DNA of 64,000 nucleotides, taken from Knufia peltigerae. Lineage: Eukaryota; Ascomycota; Eurotiomycetes; Chaetothyriales; Trichomeriaceae. This document shows positions 43,081 to 52,069 of the stretch, one piece after another (the stretch's first letter is position 1; every line of letters begins with the position of its first letter). The translations under genes and the position numbers were made by a program. Location: the NCBI GenBank assembly GCA_030247855.1, contig JAPDRN010000104.1:1-64000 (forward strand), given 5' to 3'. The notes under the pieces were generated by a model that saw nothing but the letters and a program-made list of their open reading frames with translations, was not told the DNA's origin and searched no databases.

Positions 43081-43716
43081 TCACCGCCGCCCATCCACCG
43101 CCATGCGCACGGCCAACCCGGCCAGCACCGTGCCCATGAACCACCGCTGCACTGCCTGCCAGGTGGGACGCGCCGCCAGGAAGCCGGCGATGCTGCCGGC
43201 CATCATCGCGATGATGCCGTTCACGCTCACGCTGACCAGCAGCTGGGTGGAACCCAGCACCAGCGACTGCATCAGCACGCCGCCTTCGCTGTCCGGGTGC
43301 AGGAACTGCGGCAGCAGGGACAGGTACATCACCGCGACCTTGGGGTTCAGCACATTGGTCAGGAAACCCATCGCGAACAGCTTGCGTGGGCCGTCCACCG
43401 GCAGGTCACGCACCGCGAACGGCGAGCGGCCGCCCGGCTTCAGCGCCTGCCAGGCCAGGTACAGCAGGTACAGCGCGCCGCCGATGCGCAGCGCGTCGTA
43501 GGCGAACGGCACGGTCATCAGCAGCGCGGTGATGCCCAGCGCCGCGCACAGCATGTAGAAGACGAAGCCCAGCGCCACCCCGCCCAGCGAGATCAGCCCG
43601 GCCACGCGGCCCTGGCAGATCGAGCGCGAGATCACGTAGATCATGTTCGGCCCGGGTGTCAGCACCATGGCCAGCGAGACAAGGGCGAAGGCCAGCAGGT
43701 CGGACGTAGCGGGCAT
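43081..43716 (-). CDS. LysE/RhtB-family amino-acid exporter
   Basis: A 211-residue inner-membrane protein with six hydrophobic helices and the family's N-terminal pattern (MVLTPGPNMIYVISRSICQG), GFLTNVLNPKVAVMYLSLLP and a C-terminal VQRWFMGTVLAGLAVRMA. Such proteins export amino acids (threonine, homoserine, lysine) or related compounds. It is transcribed towards the effector gene and away from the thioesterase; the start ATG is at 43716. Confidence 0.9.
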   Translation of the reverse strand: MPATSDLLAFALVSLAMVLTPGPNMIYVISRSICQGRVAGLISLGGVALGFVFYMLCAALGITALLMTVPFAYDALRIGGALYLLYLAWQALKPGGRSPFAVRDLPVDGPRKLFAMGFLTNVLNPKVAVMYLSLLPQFLHPDSEGGVLMQSLVLGSTQLLVSVSVNGIIAMMAGSIAGFLAARPTWQAVQRWFMGTVLAGLAVRMAVDGRR

Positions 43717-43808
43717 GGCGGGTTCACGCAGTGGGGGTGCCGAAGTGTAGCGCCGCCTGCACGCCACCTGCCTTAAAATCCGTCCTACCCCACACCCGAA
43801 CCGCCCCC

Positions 43809-44219
43809 ATGACCCCCATTCCCGAGACCGTGCCGCCGACCGAAGTGCGCATGGCCGAAATCGTCTTTCCCAACCACACCAACCACATGGGCACCCTGTT
43901 CGGTGGCCAGGCGCTGGCATGGATGGACAAGGCCGCCTTCCTCGCCGCCGCCCGCTATTCGCGCCGCACCGTGGTGACCGCGCGCAGCGACCAGGTCGAT
44001 TTCAAGCTGCCGATCCGCATCGGCCAGATGGTCGAGACCATCGGCCGCATCGTCGAGGTCGGTCGCAGCTCGATGAAGGTCGAGGTGGAGCTGATCGCCG
44101 AGGATCTGCACAGCGGCGAGCGCAAGCTGTGCACCCGCGGCCACTTCGTGATGATCGCGCTGGGCGAGGATGGTCACCCGGTGACCGTGCCGCAGCTTCC
44201 CGGCGCGCCGGCGGCCTGA
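43809..44219 (+). CDS. Acyl-CoA thioesterase (YciA-like hotdog)
   Basis: Hydrolyses acyl-CoA. The 136-residue single hotdog domain has the family hallmark PNHTNHMGTLFGGQALAWMD (catalytic Asp near residue 40). SDQVDFKLPIRIGQMVETIG follows, and VEVELIAEDLHSGERKLCTR after that. Likely active on short/medium acyl-CoA as in YciA. Divergent from the lysE-type gene. Confidence 0.9.
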   Translation: MTPIPETVPPTEVRMAEIVFPNHTNHMGTLFGGQALAWMDKAAFLAAARYSRRTVVTARSDQVDFKLPIRIGQMVETIGRIVEVGRSSMKVEVELIAEDLHSGERKLCTRGHFVMIALGEDGHPVTVPQLPGAPAA

Positions 44220-44262
44220 GCCCGTGCTTGCGGGGGCGCCCGCGCGCCCCCATCTGGCTGCC

Positions 44263-45066
44263 ATGACCCTGCCGCTCACCGACTTCATCGACCGCGCCCA
44301 ACGCCTGTTCGTGCTGACCGGCGCCGGCTGCAGCACCGCCTCGGGCATCCCCGATTACCGCGATGCCGACGGCCAGTGGAAGCGCACGCCGCCGGTGACC
44401 TACCAGGCCTTCATGGGCGAGGCCGCCACCCGCCAGCGCTACTGGGCGCGCAGCCTGCTGGGCTGGCCGCGCTTCGGCCAGGCCCGGCCCAACGGCACCC
44501 ACCAGGCGCTGGCCGCACTGGAGGACAGCGGCAAGCTGCAGGTGCTGCTGACCCAGAACGTGGATGGCCTGCACCAGCGCGCGGGCAGCCAGAACGTGAT
44601 CGACCTGCATGGCCGCCTGGACCTGGTGCGCTGCATGGGCTGCGAGCGCCGCAGCGAGCGTGAGGCGTTCCAGCAGCGGCTGCTGCAGGCCAACCCCGGC
44701 TGGGAATCGCTGCAGGCGGGTGTCGCGCCCGACGGCGACGCCGACCTGGAAACCGACTTCTCCGCGTTCGCGGTGCCGGACTGCGCGGACTGCGGCGGCC
44801 TGCTGAAACCGGACGTAGTGTTCTTCGGCGAGAACGTGCCGCGTGAGCGCGTGGATGCGGTGCACGACCACCTGCAGCAGGCGGATGCGGTGCTGGTTGT
44901 GGGCTCCTCGCTGATGGTCTATTCCGGCTTCCGCTTCGTGCAGGCCGCGGCCAAGGCGGGTCTGCCGGTGGCCGCGCTGAACCGTGGCCGCACCCGTGCC
45001 GACGACCTGCTGCTGTTCAAGGACGAGCGCGACTGCGCCGAGGCGCTGGCCGGCTGGGTGCGCTGA
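44263..45066 (+). CDS. NAD-dependent protein deacylase (sirtuin)
   Basis: A 267-residue Sir2 protein. NAD binding in TGAGCSTASGIPDYRD (GAG 20-22) and TQNVDGLH (97-104), catalytic His116 in DLHG, and a zinc site formed by Cys124/Cys127 and Cys174/Cys177. The length and the CxxC pairs fit a class II/CobB-related group. Several ATG/GTG exist upstream, but the start at 44263 places the first beta strand correctly. It removes acyl groups from lysines, tying NAD level to protein modification. Confidence 0.92.
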   Translation: MTLPLTDFIDRAQRLFVLTGAGCSTASGIPDYRDADGQWKRTPPVTYQAFMGEAATRQRYWARSLLGWPRFGQARPNGTHQALAALEDSGKLQVLLTQNVDGLHQRAGSQNVIDLHGRLDLVRCMGCERRSEREAFQQRLLQANPGWESLQAGVAPDGDADLETDFSAFAVPDCADCGGLLKPDVVFFGENVPRERVDAVHDHLQQADAVLVVGSSLMVYSGFRFVQAAAKAGLPVAALNRGRTRADDLLLFKDERDCAEALAGWVR

Positions 45067-45165
45067 CCGTCTGGACTTCCCACGAAACAGCGATCCACCC
45101 ACACGGTTGATCTATCGGCCGCACAGCGGTGCAATACGCACCCCCTTTGGTACACCCCCACTGCC

Positions 45166-46269
45166 GTGAGCCAGCTGTTTTCGCCGATCTCCTTCGGCCC
45201 CCTGACCCTGTCCAACCGCATCGTCGTCGCGCCGATGTGCCAGTACTCCGCCGAAGACGGCCGCGCCAGCGACTGGCACGCCATGCATCTGGGCAACCTG
45301 GCGCAGTCTGGTGCGGGCCTGCTGATCCTCGAGGCCACCGCGGTCGAAGCGCGCGGCCGCATCAGCTGGGCCGATCTGGGCCTGTGGGACGACGGCACCG
45401 AAGCGGCACTGGCACAGGTGTTGGCCAGCGTACGCCGCTGGTCGCCGATGCCATTGGGTGTGCAGTTGGCCCATGCCGGCCGCAAGGCCTCTACGGCGCG
45501 CCCGTGGGATGGCGGCGGCCAGTTGCCCGCCGACGATGCGCGCGGTTGGGCCACGGTCGCACCGTCGCCGCTGCCGTTCCATGCCACCGACCCGGCGCCG
45601 CAGGAACTGGACGAGGTCGGCATCGCCGAGATCGTTGCTGCCTTCGCCGCCAGCGCGGTGCGCGCCGAACGGCTGGGCTTCGAGCTGATCGAGATTCACG
45701 CCACACATGGCTACCTGCTGCACCAGTTCCTGTCGCCGCTGAGCAACCGCCGCACCGATGGCTACGGCGGCTCGCTGCCGAACCGCCTGCGGATGCTGGT
45801 GGAGGTGTTCGATGCGGTGCGTGCAGCAGTGTCGGACAAGGTCGCCGTAGGCGTGCGCATCTCCGCCAGCGACTGGGTCGAGGGTGGCTGGGACATCGTG
45901 CAGAGCGAGGCACTGGCACAGGTGCTGGACGCGCGTGGCTGCAACTTCCTGCACGTTTCCAGTGGCGGCCTGCACGAGCGCCAGAAGATCAGCGTCGGCC
46001 CCGGCTACCAGGTGCCGTTCGCGGCGGCGATCAAGGCCAAGAAGGTGCGGATGCCGGTGATTGCGGTGGGCATGATCACCGAGCCGGAGCAGGCCGAATC
46101 GATCCTGCGCCACAACCAGGCCGATGCCATCGCGCTGGCCCGCGGCATTCTGTACGACCCGCGTTGGCCGTGGCACGCCGCTGCTGCGCTCGGTGACAGC
46201 GTGGTGCCGGCACCGCAGTACCTGCGCTGCGAGCCGCGCGACGCACGCGGCGTGTTCAGTCCGCGCTGA
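45166..46269 (+). CDS. NADH:flavin oxidoreductase, YqjM-like (Old Yellow Enzyme)
   Basis: A 367-residue FMN enzyme reducing activated C=C bonds (xenobiotic/enoate reductase). The N-terminal VVAPMCQYSAEDGRASDWHA has the Cys of YqjM-type enzymes (MCQYSA). HAGRKAST is the substrate/FMN site. EIHATHGYLLHQFLSPLSNR, then TDGYGGSLPNR, and a C-terminal ALARGILYDPRWPWHAA are family-typical. Starts at GTG 45166. It meets the LysR gene at 46273 end to end. Confidence 0.92.
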   Translation: MSQLFSPISFGPLTLSNRIVVAPMCQYSAEDGRASDWHAMHLGNLAQSGAGLLILEATAVEARGRISWADLGLWDDGTEAALAQVLASVRRWSPMPLGVQLAHAGRKASTARPWDGGGQLPADDARGWATVAPSPLPFHATDPAPQELDEVGIAEIVAAFAASAVRAERLGFELIEIHATHGYLLHQFLSPLSNRRTDGYGGSLPNRLRMLVEVFDAVRAAVSDKVAVGVRISASDWVEGGWDIVQSEALAQVLDARGCNFLHVSSGGLHERQKISVGPGYQVPFAAAIKAKKVRMPVIAVGMITEPEQAESILRHNQADAIALARGILYDPRWPWHAAAALGDSVVPAPQYLRCEPRDARGVFSPR

Positions 46270-46272
46270 GCA

Positions 46273-47181
46273 CTACACCTGCCAGGCCGGTGGCAGGCCG
46301 GCCTGCAGGTGCTCGAACAGCGCGCGGATCTTGGCGGTGAAATCGCGGCGGTCACTCACGCAGAAATACACCTCCATCGGCTCCGGCTTCCAGTCGGTGG
46401 CGGGCCCGAACACCGGTTGCAGGCGCCCGTCGCGCAGGTACGGTTCGGCCACGAACGCTGCCAGCCGGGTGATACCGGCACCGGCAGCGGCCAGTTCGGC
46501 CAGCGCATCGATGTCATCGCAGACCATGCTCGGCGGCAGTGCTGCGTCCACGCGTTGACCGTCTTTCAGCAGGCCCCAGCGTAGTGGTCGGCCATCGGTG
46601 GGGAAGCGGTGCAGCAGGCCGCGATGGGTTGCCAGCTGCGCCGGCTCCAGCGGCGTGCCGTGTGCCTGCAGGTACGCAGGCGATGCGCAGAACACGAACG
46701 GAATGCGTGCCAAGGGCCGCGCCACCAGCCCGTCCTCCAGCTGCGCGCCGATGCGGAGGCTGGCATCCACCGCTTCCGGCCCGTGCTGCACGGCGCGATC
46801 GGTCAGGCGCAGTTCCAGTCGCAGCTGCGGGTAGCGCTGCTGCAGCGACGGCAGCAGCGGTGCCAGCACGTGTCGGCCGAACGCGCTGCTGCTGGCGATG
46901 CGCAGGGGGCCGGCCGGTTCCACGTCGCCGGTGATCATCGCCTGCGCGCGCGCCAGGTCGGCTTCGATATGCCGCACCTGTGCCAGATACACCGTGCCGG
47001 CCTCGCTCAGCGCCAGCTGGCGCGTGCTGCGGTTCAGCAGACGCACGCCCAGGTGGGCTTCCAGACGGTTGATGTTCTGGCCCACGGCGGTGGCGCTGAT
47101 GCCAAGGGTGCGCGCCGCAGCGGCAATGCTGCCGGTCTCTGCGGTGCGGGTGAAGCTGCGGATGAGCTGCAACAGGTTCAT
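46273..47181 (-). CDS. LysR-family transcriptional regulator
   Basis: A 302-residue LysR protein. DNA-binding helix-turn-helix: LLQLIRSFTRTAETGSIAAA then RTLGISATAVGQNINRLEAH (about residues 3-60). C-terminal effector domain is of the DsdC/PecT-like type with VRIL..; no effector can be named. Start ATG 47181 (MNLLQLIRSF). It is convergent with the OYE gene and divergent from purU, either of which could be its target. Confidence 0.88.
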   Translation of the reverse strand: MNLLQLIRSFTRTAETGSIAAAARTLGISATAVGQNINRLEAHLGVRLLNRSTRQLALSEAGTVYLAQVRHIEADLARAQAMITGDVEPAGPLRIASSSAFGRHVLAPLLPSLQQRYPQLRLELRLTDRAVQHGPEAVDASLRIGAQLEDGLVARPLARIPFVFCASPAYLQAHGTPLEPAQLATHRGLLHRFPTDGRPLRWGLLKDGQRVDAALPPSMVCDDIDALAELAAAGAGITRLAAFVAEPYLRDGRLQPVFGPATDWKPEPMEVYFCVSDRRDFTAKIRALFEHLQAGLPPAWQV

Positions 47182-47294
47182 GACCGACCAGCTTGCCATG
47201 TGGAATGCCAAGTATCGCTTGGGTCTGTACCAAGCAGTCGGTTGCATCGGTGACCATCGTCCACCGCGCAGCGGTGCTGCCCTACACTCCGGCG

Positions 47295-48146
47295 ATGCGC
47301 CCCGATTCCATCCTCACTCTCTCCTGTCCCGACCGTACCGGCATCGTCTACCGCGTGTCGGGCCTGTTGTTCGACCACGGCTGCAACATCCTCGACGCCC
47401 AGCAGTTCGGCGACGAGGAGAGCGGTCGCTTCTTCCTGCGCGTGCACTTCGACCGCGATGCGGGCCTGCCGCTGGACACCGTGCACGCCGCGATGGCCGC
47501 ACTGGCCGCGGACTTCGGCATGGACTGGCAGCTGCATGATGGCCGCCGCCGGCCGCGCCTGCTGGTGCTGGTCAGCAAGCAGGGCCATTGCCTGAACGAC
47601 CTGCTGTTCCGTGCACACAGCGGCCAGCTGAAGACGGACATCGCAGCGGTGGCCTCCAACCACGCGGACTTCGCCGCGCTGGCGGCGTCCTACCAGGTGC
47701 CGTTCCACCACCTGCCGGTGAACGCCGACACGCGCGCGGCGCAGGAACAGCAGATCATCGATCTGGTCGAGCGCGAGCGCATCGACCTGGTGGTGCTGGC
47801 GCGCTACATGCAGATTCTCTCGCCCACGCTGTGCCGTGCGCTGGCGGGCAGGGCGATCAACATCCACCACAGCTTCCTGCCCAGCTTCAAGGGCGCGCAG
47901 CCGTACCACCAGGCGCACGCGCGCGGGGTCAAGATCATCGGCGCCACCGCGCACTACGTCACCGAAGACCTGGACGAAGGCCCGATCATCGAACAGGACG
48001 TGGCCCGCGTGGACCACGCGATGACGCCGCGCGAGCTGGTACGGCTGGGCAGCGATACCGAATCGCAGGTGCTGGCGCGTGCCGTGCGCCGGCATGTCGA
48101 GCACCGCATCCTGCTCAACGGGCACCGCACGGTCGTATTCCGGTAG
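47295..48146 (+). CDS. purU: Formyltetrahydrofolate deformylase
   Basis: Releases formate from 10-formyl-THF to balance one-carbon units. The 283-residue protein has an N-terminal ACT domain (ILTLSCPDRTGIVYRVSGLL) and a C-terminal formyl-transferase-like domain. Family signatures INIHHSFLPSFKGAQPYHQA and GATAHYVTEDLDEGPII hold the catalytic His/Asn/Asp residues. The stop codon TAG at 48144-48146 lies in the left arm of a GTAG palindrome. Confidence 0.95.
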   Translation: MRPDSILTLSCPDRTGIVYRVSGLLFDHGCNILDAQQFGDEESGRFFLRVHFDRDAGLPLDTVHAAMAALAADFGMDWQLHDGRRRPRLLVLVSKQGHCLNDLLFRAHSGQLKTDIAAVASNHADFAALAASYQVPFHHLPVNADTRAAQEQQIIDLVERERIDLVVLARYMQILSPTLCRALAGRAINIHHSFLPSFKGAQPYHQAHARGVKIIGATAHYVTEDLDEGPIIEQDVARVDHAMTPRELVRLGSDTESQVLARAVRRHVEHRILLNGHRTVVFR

Positions 48147-48208
48147 TGCCGGCCGCTGGCCGGCAACTGCGGGGATCCAGGGTTTGCCGGCCAGCGGCCG
48201 GCACTACC
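48142..48208. repeat. GTAG palindrome overlapping the purU stop
   Basis: Left arm GGTAGTGCCGGCCGCTGGCC, right arm to 48208. The first bases provide the purU stop (TAG) and the last bases lie 9 bases before the pncA stop on the other strand. Confidence 0.85.
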
Positions 48209-48216
48209 GCCACGCG

Positions 48217-48843
48217 TCAGGCGACCGCAATCTTCGCCTTCGCCAGGGCTTCGCGCACCATGCCGTCATTGGCCTCGGTCACCGGGCGGGTCAGCTCCCA
48301 CAGGAATTTCACCCGGAAGCCGGACTTCACCGCGTCCTGCGCGCTCCACAGCACGCAGTAGTCGCGGGCCAGCCCGCACACGTGCACCTCGCGGATGCCG
48401 CGTTCGTGCAGCCAGCCGGCCAGTCCGGTCGCCGGGCGGGTGCCGTCGGGGCCGTGGTTTTCGCGGAAGGCGCTGTACGAATCCACCTGCTGGCGCGTGC
48501 CCTTGCGCAGGATCAGGTCGGCTACGGTCCAGTCCACGCCGGGGTGCAGTGCGGCGCCCGCGCTGCCCTGCACGCAGTGGTCCGGCCACAGCGTCTGCGG
48601 CTGCGCGTGCAGCAGGATCGCTTCGAACGGCAGATGCCCCGGATGCTGGCTGGCAAACGAGGCATGGTCGGCCGGGTGCCAGTCCTGGGTCGCAACCACG
48701 GTGCGGTAACGGCGCTCGGCCAGCAACGCCGCGATCAGTGTCACCAGCGCATCGCCCTGGTCGCAGGCGAGGGCGCCACCAGGCATGAAGTCCGGCTGCA
48801 GGTCGATCACCAGCAGGGCGACATCAGCGGGCAGGGCGGTCAT
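48217..48843 (-). CDS. pncA: Nicotinamidase / pyrazinamidase
   Basis: Turns nicotinamide into nicotinate for NAD salvage. The 208-residue protein shows the isochorismatase-fold triad Asp14 (LLVIDLQPDF), Lys114 (ILRKGTRQQVDS) and Cys163 (GLARDYCV). Metal-binding residues lie in TQDWHPADH (Asp54, His56). It lies 57 bases downstream of queH on the same strand and may be transcribed with it. Confidence 0.95.
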   Translation of the reverse strand: MTALPADVALLVIDLQPDFMPGGALACDQGDALVTLIAALLAERRYRTVVATQDWHPADHASFASQHPGHLPFEAILLHAQPQTLWPDHCVQGSAGAALHPGVDWTVADLILRKGTRQQVDSYSAFRENHGPDGTRPATGLAGWLHERGIREVHVCGLARDYCVLWSAQDAVKSGFRVKFLWELTRPVTEANDGMVREALAKAKIAVA

Positions 48844-48900
48844 GGCAGGTCCGGCACAACGGAAGAAGGGCGACCAGCGTGGCCGCCACTCGCGCGCACG

Positions 48901-49572
48901 TCAATCGCTGCTGGCGGCGTCGTTGTCCTGCCCGTAATACAGCAGGCCGATCTTGATGCGCTCGCGGCCGTTCTCACGACGGTGGCGGTTGGCGTCGCGC
49001 AGCGAATACACGCAGCCACAGTATTCCTGCTGGTAGAACTGCTCGCGTTTGCTGATCTCGACCATGCGGCTGGCACCGCCGCCCTTGCGCCAGTTGTAGT
49101 CCCAGTACTGCAAGCCTTCGTAGTGCGAGGCGGCGCGCACGCCGCAGTCGTTGATCTGCGCCATGTTCTTCCAGCGCGAGATGCCCAGCGAGGAGCTGAT
49201 GGTGTCGTAGCCGTGTTCGTGCGCGTACAGCGCGGTGCGCTCGAAACGCATGTCGAAGCACATCGTGCAGCGGATGCCGCGCTCGGGTTCATTCTCCATG
49301 CCACGCGCACGGCTGAACCAGTTGTCGGTGTCGTAGTCGCAGTCGATGAAGGGAATGCCGTGCTGCTCGGCGAAGCGGATGTTCTCCTGCTTGCGCAGCT
49401 CGTACTCCTTCACCGGGTGGATGTTGGGGTTGTAGAAGAAGATCGCGTAGTCGATTCCGGAGGCGGTGATCGCCTCCATCACTTCGCCCGAGCATGGCGC
49501 GCAGCACGAGTGCAGCAGCAGGCGCTGGCCGTTGTCGGGAAGGGTCAGGGTGGGGCGTTGGAGCTCGGTCAT
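48901..49572 (-). CDS. queH: Epoxyqueuosine reductase QueH
   Basis: Final step of queuosine synthesis, reducing epoxyqueuosine in tRNA without cobalamin. The 223-residue protein has the N-terminal HSCCAPCSGEV motif (Cys23, Cys24), the middle RCTMCFDMR Cys pair and a C-terminal EYCGCVYSL, all expected to bind iron-sulfur clusters. FYNPNIHPVKEYELRKQENI is typical of the DUF208/QueH family. An ATG at 49584 is a possible alternative start. The leader on this strand carries a cobalamin riboswitch, in keeping with its role as the B12-independent replacement for QueG. Confidence 0.93.
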   Translation of the reverse strand: MTELQRPTLTLPDNGQRLLLHSCCAPCSGEVMEAITASGIDYAIFFYNPNIHPVKEYELRKQENIRFAEQHGIPFIDCDYDTDNWFSRARGMENEPERGIRCTMCFDMRFERTALYAHEHGYDTISSSLGISRWKNMAQINDCGVRAASHYEGLQYWDYNWRKGGGASRMVEISKREQFYQQEYCGCVYSLRDANRHRRENGRERIKIGLLYYGQDNDAASSD

Positions 49573-50060
49573 CGTCGGGTGCATCTGGGCGTGGGCAGCA
49601 GCGGGTCTGGCCGGAAACCGTGAACAGGACGCGCGCGACCACGCCACCTGCGCGCGCAGGACGACGATGGCCCCGGCAACCTCCCCGCGGAGATTCCAGG
49701 TCGAATCAGGGGACGGTCGAGTCCCCCGGCCGGGGCCGGTATTCGGGCTGATGGACACGGGCCGCAGCCTACCTACTACCTGCCGCTTCCCAGGCGCGAG
49801 CCCAGTGCTGTTGGCAGGATTCGTTTCCATTCACCGCTGCGGGGCAGCTCCGGAATGGGCGCGCGAAGCGCCTTCACCGGATTCCCGTTTAAATCCATCC
49901 CCTCGCGTGAACGCCAGGATGGATACCTTCGGCAGGTGCAAGGTGGACCCGTTGGCGGTAATGGTCAAGGGACACCATCACGCGCCGAAGCTGTGGCTGC
50001 TTTCTCAGGCTGTGAGAGCGTGTCTTGCCATACTCGGCATCAACAGATGGGAGGTGGCTC
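49573..50060. other. queH/patatin divergent region
   Basis: 488 bases. Most is taken up by the riboswitch and its downstream leader on the minus strand. The right end has the patatin ribosome site (GGGAGG, 50049-50054). No additional gene. Confidence 0.7.
49734..49945 (-). ncRNA. Cobalamin riboswitch in the queH leader
   Basis: On the minus strand the sequence contains, in order, GGGAATCCGGTG (from 49886 down to 49875), GGAGCTGCCCCGCAGCGGTGA (49851-49831), GCACTGGG (49808-49801), CTGGGAAG (49793-49786) and CAGCCCGAATACCGGCC (49750-49734). These are the conserved B12 box and helix segments of the cobalamin riboswitch family. It points at queH, 160 bases downstream. A hairpin at 49709-49726 (GGGGAC/GTCCCC) may be the expression platform. 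The 5' limit near 49945 is approximate. Confidence 0.8.
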
Positions 50061-51938
50061 GTGGCGGCGAAGTACTGCGATCTGGTCATGAAAGGCGGCA
50101 TCACCAGCGGCATCGTGTATCCCAACGCGGTGCTCGCACTGGCCCGCGAATACCGTTTCAAGAGCATCGGCGGCACCTCGGCCGGTGCGATCGCCGCTGC
50201 CGTGGCGGCCGCTGCGGCATACGGCGACCGGCGCCAGCAGGCAGGCGAAACCCTGCCCGGTGACGCCGGGTACGGTGGCTTGTCGGCGGTGTCGGCACAG
50301 TTGTCGCGGCGCGGGTTCATCTACAGCCTGTTCCAGCCGGCCGCTGGCGCGCGCGCGGCGTATCGGCTGCTGGTTGTGCTGACCGGCAACGCCGGCTGGC
50401 CGCGCAAACTGCTGTGCCTGGCCATCGCGGTGTTCCAGATCGCGCCGCTGGAAGTGCTGGTGTCGCTTGCACTACTGCTCGGCCTGGGCTGGTGGGGCGG
50501 TGGCTGGAGCGGCGTGGCGGCGACCCTGCTGCCGTCGCTGTTGTGTGCCTATGGCGCAGGTGTAGCCGGCGCCGCGCTGCGCGTGGCACGGGTGGCGCGG
50601 CGCAACCTGCTGGGGCTTTGCAGTGGACTGAGCCGGAACGCAGGCACGCCGGCGCTGACCGAGTGGCTGCATGAAAGCCTGCAGCAGTTGTCAGGCAAAC
50701 CGATGGATGCACCGCTGACCTTCGCCGATCTGCACGACGCGCCGCGTTATGCAGGCGAGCCGCACAGTCCGCATGCGATCACCCTGCAGATGATCACCAC
50801 CTGCGTGTCGCACAATGAACCGCGCACATTGCCGCTGGGCGGCGCGCAGTTCTGGTTCTTGCGCGAGGAATTCGAGCAGCTGTTTCCGGCCAGCGTGGTG
50901 CAGTGGATGGTCGACCATGCCGGTCCGCCGCGCGAGGTTGAAGGCCGCAACTATTACCACCTGCCGCAGGGCGCGTCGCTGCCGGTACTGGTGGCCACGC
51001 GGATGAGCCTCAGCTTCCCGCTGCTGATCAGCGCAGTGCCGCTGCACGAGCCCTCGCGTCGCGAGCGTCGCTGCGAGCCGACATCGACGGTTGCAGGTGA
51101 GGCTGGGCAGAACGTGGCCGACAGCATGGAAGGCTTGACCAGCGCAGGCCAGGCCTGCGGTCCGGTGATCACCGCTTTCCGGGTGTGCTGGTTCTCCGAT
51201 GGCGGCATCAGCAGCAACTTCCCGATCCACCTGTTCGATGCCGCGCTACCGCGCTGGCCCACCTTCGCCATCAATCTGGTCTATCCGCAACGCCCCGAGC
51301 CGGTGCTGCTCGAGAGCGACAGCCGCCAGGCGCTGGAACGCTCGGTGTTCCTGCCCACCGAGAACCGCCATGGATGGCAGCGTCATTACCAGTCCATTGC
51401 CACGCCATTGGCGGCTGGCGAACTGAGCCGCTTCCTGTTTGCGGTGGTGGCCACCATGCAGAACTGGCGCGACCTGTTGCAGGCGCGTGCGCCCGGTTAT
51501 CGCGACCGCATCGTGCATGTGAGCCTGCAGGGCGACGAGGGGGGCATGAACCTGGACATGCCACAGGAAGTGCTGACCCGCATTGCCGACAAGGGCAGTC
51601 TGGCCGGTGCACGCTTCTGTTCGTTCTCGTTCGAGAACCATTATTGGATCCGTTGGCGCAACCTGGCCTCGGCCTACCAGCGCTACACGCTGGAGATATC
51701 GCGCACCGATGATCCGGCGCAGCAGGTGCTGGCCTATCGCGCGGCCTATGCGATGGTGGCCACCGGCACGCCGCCACCGCCGTCCTACAAGCTGGGCTCG
51801 GAAGACAAGCGGCTGGCATCGCAGCAGCTGTGGGGGTTGATGGTGGAGCAGGGCCGCAGTTGGGATGACCTTGGTCCCGACCTCACCGACGGCTCACCAC
51901 GGCCGTTGCCGCAGATGAAGGTGACGCCGATCTATTGA
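50061..51938 (+). CDS. Patatin-like phospholipase family protein
   Basis: A 625-residue protein with a patatin catalytic fold: oxyanion KGGITSG near the start, nucleophile motif GGTSAG (Ser40) and the Asp in SDGGISSNFPIHLFD. A hydrophobic stretch (about residues 105-185, several helices) interrupts the fold, suggesting membrane association. Start GTG 50061 is chosen because GGAGG lies 6 bases ahead and the next upstream start has none. It faces away from queH. Substrate lipid unknown. Confidence 0.88.
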   Translation: MAAKYCDLVMKGGITSGIVYPNAVLALAREYRFKSIGGTSAGAIAAAVAAAAAYGDRRQQAGETLPGDAGYGGLSAVSAQLSRRGFIYSLFQPAAGARAAYRLLVVLTGNAGWPRKLLCLAIAVFQIAPLEVLVSLALLLGLGWWGGGWSGVAATLLPSLLCAYGAGVAGAALRVARVARRNLLGLCSGLSRNAGTPALTEWLHESLQQLSGKPMDAPLTFADLHDAPRYAGEPHSPHAITLQMITTCVSHNEPRTLPLGGAQFWFLREEFEQLFPASVVQWMVDHAGPPREVEGRNYYHLPQGASLPVLVATRMSLSFPLLISAVPLHEPSRRERRCEPTSTVAGEAGQNVADSMEGLTSAGQACGPVITAFRVCWFSDGGISSNFPIHLFDAALPRWPTFAINLVYPQRPEPVLLESDSRQALERSVFLPTENRHGWQRHYQSIATPLAAGELSRFLFAVVATMQNWRDLLQARAPGYRDRIVHVSLQGDEGGMNLDMPQEVLTRIADKGSLAGARFCSFSFENHYWIRWRNLASAYQRYTLEISRTDDPAQQVLAYRAAYAMVATGTPPPPSYKLGSEDKRLASQQLWGLMVEQGRSWDDLGPDLTDGSPRPLPQMKVTPIY

Positions 51939-51947
51939 GCGGACGCA

Positions 51948-52002
51948 TCCACGCATGGCGTGGATCCATCGTGTCGACCAAGGTCGACACCCACCAACAG
52001 CG
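51948..52002. repeat. Dispersed 'ATCCACGCATGG' repeat (copy 4)
   Basis: ATCCACGCATGGCGTGGATC, then CATCGTGTCGACCAAGGTCG and ACACCCACCAACAGC. Here the long hairpin that follows the other copies is absent. Confidence 0.82.
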
Positions 52003-52069
52003 GCGCGAACCGGCCGCCGCCCCGCCTTCCCACGCGCAGGGGCAGGGCGCAGCCCTGCCGAACCAACCC

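Noticed and set aside
49690..49710. tRNA-like stretch (GGTCGAATC)
   Set aside because: No cloverleaf could be folded around it. It lies in the leader between the cobalamin riboswitch and queH.
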